From positions 1-64,000 of the forward strand of contig JAFYMG010000009.1 of NCBI GenBank assembly GCA_017556705.1: a stretch of 64,000 nucleotides of DNA, given 5' to 3'. The DNA comes from Paludibacteraceae bacterium. GTDB taxonomy: Bacteria; Bacteroidota; Bacteroidia; Bacteroidales; Paludibacteraceae. Position numbers and translations under genes: made by a program. The notes under the pieces are model-generated. The model was given only the letters and a program-made list of their open reading frames with translations. It did not search any database and was not told the origin of the DNA. Within the stretch, counting starts at the first letter, position 1; each line of letters opens with the position of its first letter. Below, in pieces: positions 50,327 through 58,608 of the stretch.

Positions 50327-51267
50327 CGGAAGCAATTGGTGGATATTTTGAATTAGAACTGCGCCAAGGCGAACATTATCACAAAGACGCACTGCGGCTG
50401 AACACAGCTCGGAATTGTTTCGAGTATATTCTTCGCGCTCGGAAATATACGAAAGTGTATATTCCTTACTACACATGTGAAGTAATGCTTGAACCACTTA
50501 ACAAATGCAATGTCGCATACGATTTTTACCATATTAACGAGCAACTTGAGCCAGTAGAAGTATTCCACTTAGAGCCGTCCGAGGCTTTCCTCTACACAAA
50601 CTATTATGGACTAAAGCAGCAATGTGTGGCACAATTAGCAACACAATACGGCAAACAATTAATTGTAGATAATGCACAAGCTTTTTTTGCCGATCCTATA
50701 CAAGGTATTGACACGTTTTATTCAGTTCGCAAATTCTTTGGCGTAGCAGACGGAGCATATTTGTATACTGATGCACATTTAGATATCGAATTAGAACAAG
50801 ATCAATCCTATGCACGTATGGCACACCTATTGAAACGTGCTGACATCGATGCAGAGGCTGGATATGCTGATTTTAGGAAGAATGACGATGCTCTTTGCGG
50901 GGAACCAATCAAAAAAATGTCAAGACTAACGGAAAAAATATTGTGTTCTATTGATTATGATAAGGTTCATTCCATTCGCCGTCATAACTATCAACTTTTT
51001 GAAACAAAATTAGGATCATCTAACAAAATACATTTTATCCTAGAAGAAGGCTCCGTACCTATGATTTATCCGTATTGGACAAATGTATGTATTCGTGAAA
51101 ATCTAATCAATAAACGTATATATACCGCCACTTATTGGCAGAATGTATTAAATTGGACAAATGTGGGTGATATTGAGAATATTTTAACTCAAATGTTAAT
51201 ACCACTACCTATAAATATCAACGAAACGGAAGTAGATACAATCATTAATTCATTATCTGTATGTTAA
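50323..51267 (+). CDS. Short DegT-like PLP-dependent aminotransferase-fold protein
   Basis: The 314-residue protein is about 50-60 residues shorter than normal DegT enzymes but keeps the fold order. VYIPYYTCEVMLEPL and FLYTNYYGLKQQC (strand-helix units), LIVDNAQAFF with Asp116 and Gln119 in the position of the PLP-ring Asp, and FYSVRKFFGVADGAYLYTD with Lys137 in the position of the PLP Lys. It may be a functional aminotransferase or a degenerate relative acting on a small amino-acid-like substrate. It is flanked by and overlaps two ATP-grasp genes (4 bases before, 7 bases after), so the three are probably one functional unit. I do not know a characterised close relative. Confidence 0.72.
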   Translation: MTEAIGGYFELELRQGEHYHKDALRLNTARNCFEYILRARKYTKVYIPYYTCEVMLEPLNKCNVAYDFYHINEQLEPVEVFHLEPSEAFLYTNYYGLKQQCVAQLATQYGKQLIVDNAQAFFADPIQGIDTFYSVRKFFGVADGAYLYTDAHLDIELEQDQSYARMAHLLKRADIDAEAGYADFRKNDDALCGEPIKKMSRLTEKILCSIDYDKVHSIRRHNYQLFETKLGSSNKIHFILEEGSVPMIYPYWTNVCIRENLINKRIYTATYWQNVLNWTNVGDIENILTQMLIPLPININETEVDTIINSLSVC

Positions 51268-52508
51268 CACCTCTAAAAAATAAAAAATTACTTATTCTAG
51301 GGGGAAACTCTCTCTCTTTGGATATTGTCAAACAAGCCAATAAAATGGGAATTTATACCATTGTGACTGATTGGAATAGTACTAAAGACTCACCCGCCAA
51401 ATTATATGCTAGTGAGTATTGGGATATTAGTCTTTTAGATTACAGCACATTGGCACATAAAATACAAGCAGAAGGCATAGACGGCGTTATCACTGGTTTT
51501 ACTGATTCATATCTGTTGCCGTATCACCATTTATGCGAAATATGTAATTTACCCTGCTATGGAACAAAAGAACAATTTGAGTTAACTTTAAATAAAGATT
51601 TGTTTAAGCAGAAATGCCGTGAGTATGATGTTCCTACTGTACCAGAATATAATATTGACACATTCAATAGCGCTTCCATATCTCCTCAAAATAAAATAAT
51701 CTTAAAACCAGTAGACAATAGTGGATCCAGAGGTATATGTATTTGTAAATCGCCGAATGAATTTCAGAAAAAATTAGCATATGCACAATCATTCTCTGCA
51801 AAAAAACAAGTCATTATCGAAGAATATATGGATTGTGATGATGTGTCTTTTGAATACAAAATTCAAAATGGCGAAGTATTTCTATCCGCTATTTGCGATC
51901 GGGACATATATAAAACTTCTGAGTTTGGCTCCATTACCTCAAAATTAACGTATCCCTCAAAATATATTAATAGTTACCTACATGACGTAAATTCCAAAGT
52001 TATCAATATGTTTCAAGGAATGAAGTTGCAGAATGGTGTATTATTTATGCAAGCATTTGTCAAGGAGAACCAATTCTATTTTTATGAAATGGGATATAGA
52101 CTTAGTGGAGGAAGACACTATATATTTACAGAAAATCAAAATCAAACTAACGCTTGCAAGGAACTGATACAATTCGCATTAGATGGTAATATGTCGCACG
52201 ACAAATTATCAAAAAAAGCCAATCCTGCATTCAAAGACTTATGCATCCAACTAAGCATCATATGTAAAAGTGAAACCATTAATAGAATCGAAGGTTGGGA
52301 GTATGTACAAGGATTAAAAGAAGTAATAGATGCTACTACTTATTTTGCAGAAGGTGATACTATCGGCCAACAAGGAACTACAGCATCTATCTTTGCTAGA
52401 TTACACCTCGTATGCAAAGATAGTAAGCGGTACGATGAGATCTTGAATGATATAAAATCACATTTGAGAGTATATAATGCACAAAACGCTAATATTATTA
52501 TTATTTAA
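51261..52508 (+). CDS. ATP-grasp ligase, number 2
   Basis: The 415-residue protein begins KKLLILGGNSLSLDIVKQANKMGIYTIVTDWN, a pre-ATP-grasp domain, and has the ATP loop IILKPVDNSGSRGICI (about residues 149-164), VIIEEYMDCDDVSFEY and the Mg/substrate region FYFYEMGYRLSGGRHY. It is a distant homologue of ATP-grasp number 1 (same layout, low identity by eye), so it likely couples a different pair of substrates. The second half, SAICDRDIYKT and GSITSKLTYPSKY, resembles carboxylate-amine ligases that use amino acid substrates. It overlaps the previous gene and lies three bases before the opine-dehydrogenase-like gene. Confidence 0.85.
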   Translation: MLTPLKNKKLLILGGNSLSLDIVKQANKMGIYTIVTDWNSTKDSPAKLYASEYWDISLLDYSTLAHKIQAEGIDGVITGFTDSYLLPYHHLCEICNLPCYGTKEQFELTLNKDLFKQKCREYDVPTVPEYNIDTFNSASISPQNKIILKPVDNSGSRGICICKSPNEFQKKLAYAQSFSAKKQVIIEEYMDCDDVSFEYKIQNGEVFLSAICDRDIYKTSEFGSITSKLTYPSKYINSYLHDVNSKVINMFQGMKLQNGVLFMQAFVKENQFYFYEMGYRLSGGRHYIFTENQNQTNACKELIQFALDGNMSHDKLSKKANPAFKDLCIQLSIICKSETINRIEGWEYVQGLKEVIDATTYFAEGDTIGQQGTTASIFARLHLVCKDSKRYDEILNDIKSHLRVYNAQNANIIII

Positions 52509-52511
52509 AAT

Positions 52512-53588
52512 ATGAAATTTGCTATTATCGGAGCAGGAAATGGTGGTCAAACATTTGCAGGTTATTTAGCCATGCAAGGGTTTGATGTATCTTTGTATGA
52601 TATCAATAAAGATAGAATACAAAACATTCAGAAAAAAGGGGGAATCCAACTAACAGGAAAATTGAATGGTTTTGGGAAACTATCTTGCATTACAACAAAT
52701 ATCCAAGAAGCCATCCAAAATGCCAATATCGTCATGGTCACTACTACTGCTAACGCACACAAAATAGTGGCAAATGACATTGCGGACCTTATTGAGGAGG
52801 AACAAATCATTGTTCTAAACCCAGGAAGGACCTGTGGAGCATTAATTTTTAGACAAACCCTCATAGAGAAAAAGATCAATAAAAAATATTATCTTGGAGA
52901 AGCACAAACATTAGTGTACGCATGTCGCATTATAGAAGACGGTGTAGTAAATGTTATTGGCATCAAAGATGAAGTATATTTATCAGGTCTTCCAGCATCT
53001 GACACCCCCCACATTCTTGAAAAGTTACGCCCGGTTTTCCCTTGTTTCAAAGCTGTCCCCAATATACTTCATACAAGTATGGAAAATATCGGTGCGATGT
53101 TCCATCCGTGCATATGCCTATTGAATGCAGCGACAATAGAGCGTCAAGATGAGTTTTGGTTCTATCGTGACATGACCGAACGAGTAGCGGATTTCATTGT
53201 GCAATGTGATAAAGAAAGATTAGCAATAGGGCACGCCTATGGCATAGATTTAATTAGTGTTACAGATTGGATTCAAGTTGCTTATAAAGACACTCACGGA
53301 GAGACTTTATGTGAACGTATGAAAAACAATCCTGCCTATTACGAGATCAAGGCACCTGGAAGTATTTTTGCACGACAATTAACCGAAGATATCCCGACAG
53401 GGCTTATTCCATTGATAGAATTAGGTAAAGTTGTCGGAATAGAAACACCTTTGATGTCTTCTATCGTTAATATTTGCCAAGCTTTGTTAAATATGAACTT
53501 CTATACAACAGGAAGAACATTGCGTAATATGGGATTATCAGGTAAAGATAAAAAGCAAATTATTGAGTATATAGAATCGGGCATTTAA
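52512..53588 (+). CDS. NAD/NADP octopine/nopaline dehydrogenase family protein (opine dehydrogenase)
   Basis: The 358-residue protein matches the opine dehydrogenase family: an N-terminal Rossmann fold with FAIIGAGNGGQTFAGYLA (about residues 3-20) and DIADLIEEEQIIVLNPGRTCGA, and a C-terminal Octopine_DH-like domain (about 185-330) with NIGAMFHPCICLLNA, where His198 sits at the usual catalytic His position. It would reductively join an amino acid to an alpha-keto acid to give a secondary amine dicarboxylate (opine). Lying between an ATP-grasp ligase gene and a B12-type protein gene in a polysaccharide cluster, it suggests an opine or modified amino acid attached to the glycan (inference). Substrates are unknown. 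Confidence 0.85.
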   Translation: MKFAIIGAGNGGQTFAGYLAMQGFDVSLYDINKDRIQNIQKKGGIQLTGKLNGFGKLSCITTNIQEAIQNANIVMVTTTANAHKIVANDIADLIEEEQIIVLNPGRTCGALIFRQTLIEKKINKKYYLGEAQTLVYACRIIEDGVVNVIGIKDEVYLSGLPASDTPHILEKLRPVFPCFKAVPNILHTSMENIGAMFHPCICLLNAATIERQDEFWFYRDMTERVADFIVQCDKERLAIGHAYGIDLISVTDWIQVAYKDTHGETLCERMKNNPAYYEIKAPGSIFARQLTEDIPTGLIPLIELGKVVGIETPLMSSIVNICQALLNMNFYTTGRTLRNMGLSGKDKKQIIEYIESGI

Positions 53589-53589
53589 C

Positions 53590-55434
53590 ATGAATAATGA
53601 AAAAATATTTGGATTTGTAAGACCATTAGTTGATGTACATACGATGGGTATGTTTGCTATGGCAAATTTATTAAAGGACTGCAATTATACAGTTCATATA
53701 GCCGATAGTAATATAAATAAAGCCTTAGAGCAAGTTCAAAAAATCAACAATTATAGTTTAATTAAGTCATGGATTATTAACAATCACATTACTCATCTTT
53801 GCTTTAGTTATAGGCTTGATCCTATTGACGCTTGTGATTATTTCATGCAATTATACCATATGTTAGTTGATGATCACATGACGATTCAAAATGGAGGTTG
53901 TATACAAGTATTTTCATTTGCTGGATTACCTGCCGCATGTCAACAAATTTCCGAAAAAACCAATCAACATGTGCTTGTATTTCCAGGGGGAGAATCACCA
54001 TTAGAGTCTCTTGAAAAATATGGAATTCCCAAACAACAAATAGATAGCAAATTGGTTATTAACAATGCATATGATAACATGCGTTGGGACTTTGCTAAAA
54101 AGGTTATCGAATCTGAAGCATACAAGAATATATCGGCTCAAGATCACTATGGGTATTCTACTTGTGGAACAGATAAAGACACTTTTATAGATCGATTAAA
54201 CTATTCAAGGAGCAAACATTCTTTACCTGTAGTACGAACTCACTCAGGTCCTTATAACCCAAATCGTGTAGAAGCTCTCAAAGAGTACAACTCGTGGGTT
54301 ACGGAATTAGCTAATTCCAGACTACTAGATGTCCTATCAATTGGTTCATCACAGTTAACTCAATCTCATTTTGGAGAAGATTGGGAAGGATTACAAAATG
54401 GTGGAGGCGTGCCTATCAACTCTCCTCTGGAATATCGCATCATTCGCGAGAAAGCAAAACCAATGTTGGTTAGAACCTATTCTGGTACTAAGGATGTACC
54501 CTCGCTTGCTCAAATGCATGAGGATACACTAAATATCTCATGGCACGCACTCTCGTTTTGGTGGTTTAACGAATTAGATGGACGAGGAAAAAATACACTG
54601 TTAGAGAATTTAAAAGAGCATTTTGAAGCAATTAAATATATTGTTTCCACAGGTAAACCTGTTGAACCAAACGTCCCACATCATTTTGCGTTTCGAGGTG
54701 CAGATGATATCACATACATCATTAGTGGTTTTCTCGCAGCCAAAGCTTGCAAATTACTCGGTGTACGCCACTTGATTCTTCAAAATATGCTCAACACCCC
54801 CAAGAACACATGGGGAGTGCAAGATTTAGCAAAAGGACGTGCAATGTTACGGCTTGTAAAAGAACTGGAAGATAGTCAATTCACCGTGAGTTTGCAATCT
54901 CGTGTAGGGTTGGATTATTTTTCTACGGATCTAGAAGAAGCAAAAGTACAATTAGCCGCAGCCACTTGTATGATGGATGATGTAGATCCTGAAAACGAGC
55001 ATAGTCCTGAGATTGTGCATGTCGTCAACTATAGTGAGGCTGTCCATCTGGCAAATCCAAAGATAATTCAAGAAAGTATCAAAATCACGTTAGCTGCGCT
55101 CAAGGCATATCGTCAAGCTCGAGCAATAGGATCAATACCAAACATGGCATATGATACAGATACGAATTATCGTACAGAACAACTTTATAGTGAAGCAAAA
55201 GAAGCCATTGCACTTCTAGAACAACACATTACAAACCTCTACACACCAGAAGGATTCTATAAAGTATTTACAGAAGGATTCCTACCTGTACCTTATTTGA
55301 TGGATCATGAGAATAAATATCCTAAAGCCACCATGTGGCAAACGGCACTAAAAGATGGAGGAATGAGGGTTATTGATCATAACGGAAATGTCATCAACAC
55401 TATTGAACGATACAAAAAAATATTGAACATTTGA
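53590..55434 (+). CDS. Cobalamin-binding-domain protein, putative B12-dependent mutase-like enzyme
   Basis: The 614-residue protein starts KIFGFVRPLVDVHTMGMFAMANLL, with Asp15-x-His17-x-x-Gly20 in the DxHxxG cobalamin-binding motif, followed by a strand TVHIAD. A later VFPGGESPLESLEKYGIP (about residues 130-150) matches the GG lower-loop region of B12-binding domains. After a linker, residues about 205-510 form a long region (VRTHSGPYNP, NGGGVPINS, LVRTYSGTKDVPSLAQMHED, HHFAFRGADD, LLGVRHLILQNML, GVQDLAKGRAMLRLVKEL) that I read as a TIM-barrel-like catalytic part, comparable by eye to glutamate-mutase epsilon-type chains. It may rearrange the carbon skeleton of an amino acid. No characterised relative is known to me, so the reaction is an inference. 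Confidence 0.7.
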   Translation: MNNEKIFGFVRPLVDVHTMGMFAMANLLKDCNYTVHIADSNINKALEQVQKINNYSLIKSWIINNHITHLCFSYRLDPIDACDYFMQLYHMLVDDHMTIQNGGCIQVFSFAGLPAACQQISEKTNQHVLVFPGGESPLESLEKYGIPKQQIDSKLVINNAYDNMRWDFAKKVIESEAYKNISAQDHYGYSTCGTDKDTFIDRLNYSRSKHSLPVVRTHSGPYNPNRVEALKEYNSWVTELANSRLLDVLSIGSSQLTQSHFGEDWEGLQNGGGVPINSPLEYRIIREKAKPMLVRTYSGTKDVPSLAQMHEDTLNISWHALSFWWFNELDGRGKNTLLENLKEHFEAIKYIVSTGKPVEPNVPHHFAFRGADDITYIISGFLAAKACKLLGVRHLILQNMLNTPKNTWGVQDLAKGRAMLRLVKELEDSQFTVSLQSRVGLDYFSTDLEEAKVQLAAATCMMDDVDPENEHSPEIVHVVNYSEAVHLANPKIIQESIKITLAALKAYRQARAIGSIPNMAYDTDTNYRTEQLYSEAKEAIALLEQHITNLYTPEGFYKVFTEGFLPVPYLMDHENKYPKATMWQTALKDGGMRVIDHNGNVINTIERYKKILNI

Positions 55435-55442
55435 CAACTCAT

Positions 55443-56435
55443 ATGACATATAATTTAGAACAAAATAAACCTTTAGTTGCAATACATTGCATGGTTTATA
55501 ATCATGCTCCTTATTTGCGAGATTGCTTCGAAGGATTTGTTATGCAACAAACAAATTTCCCTTTTGTTGCAATAGTACACGATGATGCCTCAACTGATAA
55601 TTCTGCAGATATTATTCGTGAATATGAGACAAGATATCCTCATATTTTTAAACCAATTTATCAAACAGAAAATCAACATTCAAAATCAGGTGTTTCGGTT
55701 GTACGCTTGATCAATGAAGCCATTCAGAAAACAGGAGCAAAATATATTGCCATGTGTGAAGGAGATGACTATTGGACAGATCCGCAGAAACTTCAACGTC
55801 AAATAGATTTCTTGGAAACGCACCCAGAGTATTCTTTTTGCTGTCATAGATTTAATATTTTAAAAGATAAAGAGCAGCTATTTATTCATGAATATGGGTA
55901 TAAATTATACGTTCCAGAACAGGATTTGATTATTGATGAAGAGGTATATTTTAAAGCTTGGGTTACACAATGGTTAACAACCGTAGTGCGGACAGATCTC
56001 TTCGTTGAGGTATGTAATCTTACCAAGAACACATTTAATCGATGTTTAGATGTGTACATCTATTTCTTACTATTACAACATGGTAACGGCATATCATTAA
56101 ACCAATCCATGGGAATATACAGATGGACTAATCAGGGTGCGTCTATCGGAAGAACAGATTTTCAGCATCTAACAGACGGATATACCCTTAATAGAAATCT
56201 ATTCAATATATTCCCAGACAAATTACAATTGAGAAATAGAATCAAATATTATGGCATGAGACTTTTAGGTTATTGTCATATATTCCGTAAGAAAGATAGG
56301 GCTTTTTACAAGGAACATCGACAATTTTGTGACAATTTAAAAGAGCGAAGTATGGCCTTATTAATTTTTATGACTCCTTCGTTCTTATGGGGTCGTATGC
56401 GTCGTATTTATAGTTCATTTATTTTCAAGAACTAA
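55443..56435 (+). CDS. Glycosyltransferase family 2 protein
   Basis: The 330-residue GT-A-fold protein starts KPLVAIHCMVYNHAPYLRDCFEGF, with FVAIVHDDASTDNSADII (nucleotide-binding DD region) and AMCEGDDYWTDPQKLQRQIDFL (the D-x-D-type EGDDYW motif, metal binding). This GT2 group is common in surface polysaccharide clusters and transfers hexoses or HexNAc. A C-terminal amphipathic helix (FLWGRMRRIYSSFIF) could touch the membrane. The ATG at 55443 is preferred over a TTG that overlaps the end of the upstream gene. Confidence 0.92.
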   Translation: MTYNLEQNKPLVAIHCMVYNHAPYLRDCFEGFVMQQTNFPFVAIVHDDASTDNSADIIREYETRYPHIFKPIYQTENQHSKSGVSVVRLINEAIQKTGAKYIAMCEGDDYWTDPQKLQRQIDFLETHPEYSFCCHRFNILKDKEQLFIHEYGYKLYVPEQDLIIDEEVYFKAWVTQWLTTVVRTDLFVEVCNLTKNTFNRCLDVYIYFLLLQHGNGISLNQSMGIYRWTNQGASIGRTDFQHLTDGYTLNRNLFNIFPDKLQLRNRIKYYGMRLLGYCHIFRKKDRAFYKEHRQFCDNLKERSMALLIFMTPSFLWGRMRRIYSSFIFKN

Positions 56436-56440
56436 ACAAC

Positions 56441-57601
56441 ATGCTACAGGTACAATCTATATTTATTTATACTCTACTAGCCATACTAATGTTTGCCTTT
56501 GCTAGAAAAGCAAATGGTACTTCTAATGTATATAATTATATTCCCATTCTATTATTTACCCTTGTATTTGGTTTTCGCTACAGCGTCGGTGTTGATTGGG
56601 AAAATTATAGAGAAATTTATGAAGTCGAATTGACTGGAATGTCATTTGCAGAGATGTTGGAGACCAGATATGAGATTGGATTTATAGTGATCGTCTATCT
56701 CTGTCACCTACTGCAATTACCAACATATATGTTATTTGTGTGTATTTCCGCACTACAAATCGTATTGTTATATAAAGCATTTAAAGATGAGAACGAAATT
56801 TTGCCATACGTTTATCTCACATTAATATTTTCAGGAATCGCTATTCAAAGTTTTTGTAATGTAATGAGACAAGATGTTGCATTTTGTATATTTTTATGTG
56901 CAATAAAATATGCAAAAGAACGTCGTATAATCCCTTATATCCTTTTATGTGCATTAGCCTTTTGTTTTCATAAATCTGCAATAATTTTATTACCTATTTA
57001 CTTTATTTGGATAAGACGTGAATCTATTTTTAATCGTCCTATCGTACAACTTATCATATTCTTTTGTTGTATAATGGCATTTTTTATCAACCCTATCCAA
57101 ACGCTTTTGGGATACGTTGATAAACTGATTATATTAGTTGGCTATGAAGATTATATAGACCATGCTATGGATATGACAACTAGTTCTATATTTGGTCCAC
57201 TTCGTATGGCTTTAATTCTTGCTCATATCGCAGTTATTTGTCTAAGCAACAATATAAAAAGATTTTATAACAATAATTTATTCAACCGCTTTTATGACCT
57301 GTATTTCATAGGGGTCTGCTGTTATTTCTTCTTCCTTGGAAATATGATGTTTGGTAGAATCACCTTGTATTTTACAAATTTCACTTTCATTATGTTTGGT
57401 TATGCATTGTATTATTTTGTTAAATCACCAAAAACATATCCCAATGTTATTGGACTACTATGTATTGCATTATCCTTATTTGCTTCTTATGCAAGTTTAA
57501 TATTCAATTGCACTAGAAGTACTGATGCGTACGTATCATATTTTCAAGAAGATTTACATCAAATCAAAGATACACAGCGAACAATCATGTTTAGTAAATA
57601 G
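56441..57601 (+). CDS. EpsG/Wzy-like polysaccharide polymerase
   Basis: The 386-residue protein has about 10 to 11 helices and the EpsG-family entry YNYIPILLFTLVFGFRYSVGVDWENYREIYE, where R-Y-x-V-G-x-D-x-x-x-Y is the recognised motif. These proteins polymerise lipid-linked repeat units on the outer face of the inner membrane. It is the only polymerase candidate in the window. High A+T and rare codons are typical of Wzy genes. It sits six bases after the GT2 gene. Confidence 0.88.
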   Translation: MLQVQSIFIYTLLAILMFAFARKANGTSNVYNYIPILLFTLVFGFRYSVGVDWENYREIYEVELTGMSFAEMLETRYEIGFIVIVYLCHLLQLPTYMLFVCISALQIVLLYKAFKDENEILPYVYLTLIFSGIAIQSFCNVMRQDVAFCIFLCAIKYAKERRIIPYILLCALAFCFHKSAIILLPIYFIWIRRESIFNRPIVQLIIFFCCIMAFFINPIQTLLGYVDKLIILVGYEDYIDHAMDMTTSSIFGPLRMALILAHIAVICLSNNIKRFYNNNLFNRFYDLYFIGVCCYFFFLGNMMFGRITLYFTNFTFIMFGYALYYFVKSPKTYPNVIGLLCIALSLFASYASLIFNCTRSTDAYVSYFQEDLHQIKDTQRTIMFSK

Positions 57602-57615
57602 TAAATATCCACATT

Positions 57616-58602
57616 ATGACACTTAAATATCTATTTTCTCGCTTCACACAAATGAAGCATGATTATGTTGGAGAAACATCTTTCCTCAGAACATGTTGGT
57701 ATGGGATTGATTATCTATTTTCTACTATATTCTATGGAGCGTCCATTAGTGATTATTTCGCATATGGATTCTACAAATTGCGTCCATCAGGAAGAAATGA
57801 ATATATTACCTTTCGACGCTATCATAAAATTATGCGTGTAGCTAATAAAAAGGAAGATATTCATATATGTCGAAACAAAATTGATTTTAATAACCATTTT
57901 GCCTCTCTTCTTGGTCGCCAATGGATTGATACAAAATCTGCAACGCAGGAAGAATTACTACTATTTATAACGAATCATCCTATTTTCTTTGTTAAAGATA
58001 TTCTAGGTTTTAGAGGCGATGGCGTCAAACGCATTGACTCTTCACAAATATCAGTATCAACTTATTTGGAAGATTTAGTAAAGCAAAATGATGCACACTA
58101 TATTTTAGAAGAACCACTTACAGAAATAGAATCAATACAATCATTTCACCCGTGGTCAATAAATACCATTCGAATCGTAAGTCTATACGATGCGAAAAAT
58201 GAAGTTGTAAATTTCATGAATGCTCGTATTCGTATTGGAAATAAAAAAAATAATGTAGATAATTTTCACTATGATGGCATAGGAGCCAATATAGATATTA
58301 ATACTGGTATTATTACATCACTCGGGTATGACACACACAATAAGACATATATCACACACCCTATTACCCATAAGCAGATTTTAGGATTTCAAATTCCAAA
58401 GTGGGATGAGTGCAAATCATTTATAGAAACAGCTTGTAGATTATTGCCTACTGTTCGCTATATCGGCTGGGATTTAGTAATAAAGCAAGATGGAACACTA
58501 TGCTTGATTGAAGCGAATGATAATGCTGATCATGATTTTCAGCAACTCCACAACAAAGGACTCTGGAAAGAATATAAAAAATTATTAAACGAAATAAATT
58601 GA
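57616..58602 (+). CDS. Sugar-transfer-associated ATP-grasp protein
   Basis: The 328-residue protein fits the sugar-transfer-associated ATP-grasp family (ATPgrasp_ST). FFVKDILGFRGDGVKRI holds the ATP loop, YILEEPL follows the first ligand strand, and PWSINTIRIVSLYD plus VRYIGWDLVIKQDGTLCLIEANDNADHDFQ carry the family signature and Mg-binding Asp/Glu/Asn. The N-terminal stretch DYFAYGFYKLRPSGRNEYITFRRYHKIMR is also characteristic. The activity is not established for the family; it may add a non-sugar group to a glycan. It is the third ATP-grasp gene of the cluster. Confidence 0.85.
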   Translation: MTLKYLFSRFTQMKHDYVGETSFLRTCWYGIDYLFSTIFYGASISDYFAYGFYKLRPSGRNEYITFRRYHKIMRVANKKEDIHICRNKIDFNNHFASLLGRQWIDTKSATQEELLLFITNHPIFFVKDILGFRGDGVKRIDSSQISVSTYLEDLVKQNDAHYILEEPLTEIESIQSFHPWSINTIRIVSLYDAKNEVVNFMNARIRIGNKKNNVDNFHYDGIGANIDINTGIITSLGYDTHNKTYITHPITHKQILGFQIPKWDECKSFIETACRLLPTVRYIGWDLVIKQDGTLCLIEANDNADHDFQQLHNKGLWKEYKKLLNEIN

Positions 58603-58608
58603 TAGAAC

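Noticed and set aside
52512..53588. 6-phosphogluconate or glycerol-3-phosphate dehydrogenase
   Set aside because: The N-terminal fold is shared, but the C-terminal part with NIGAMFHP fits the octopine/nopaline dehydrogenase domain better.
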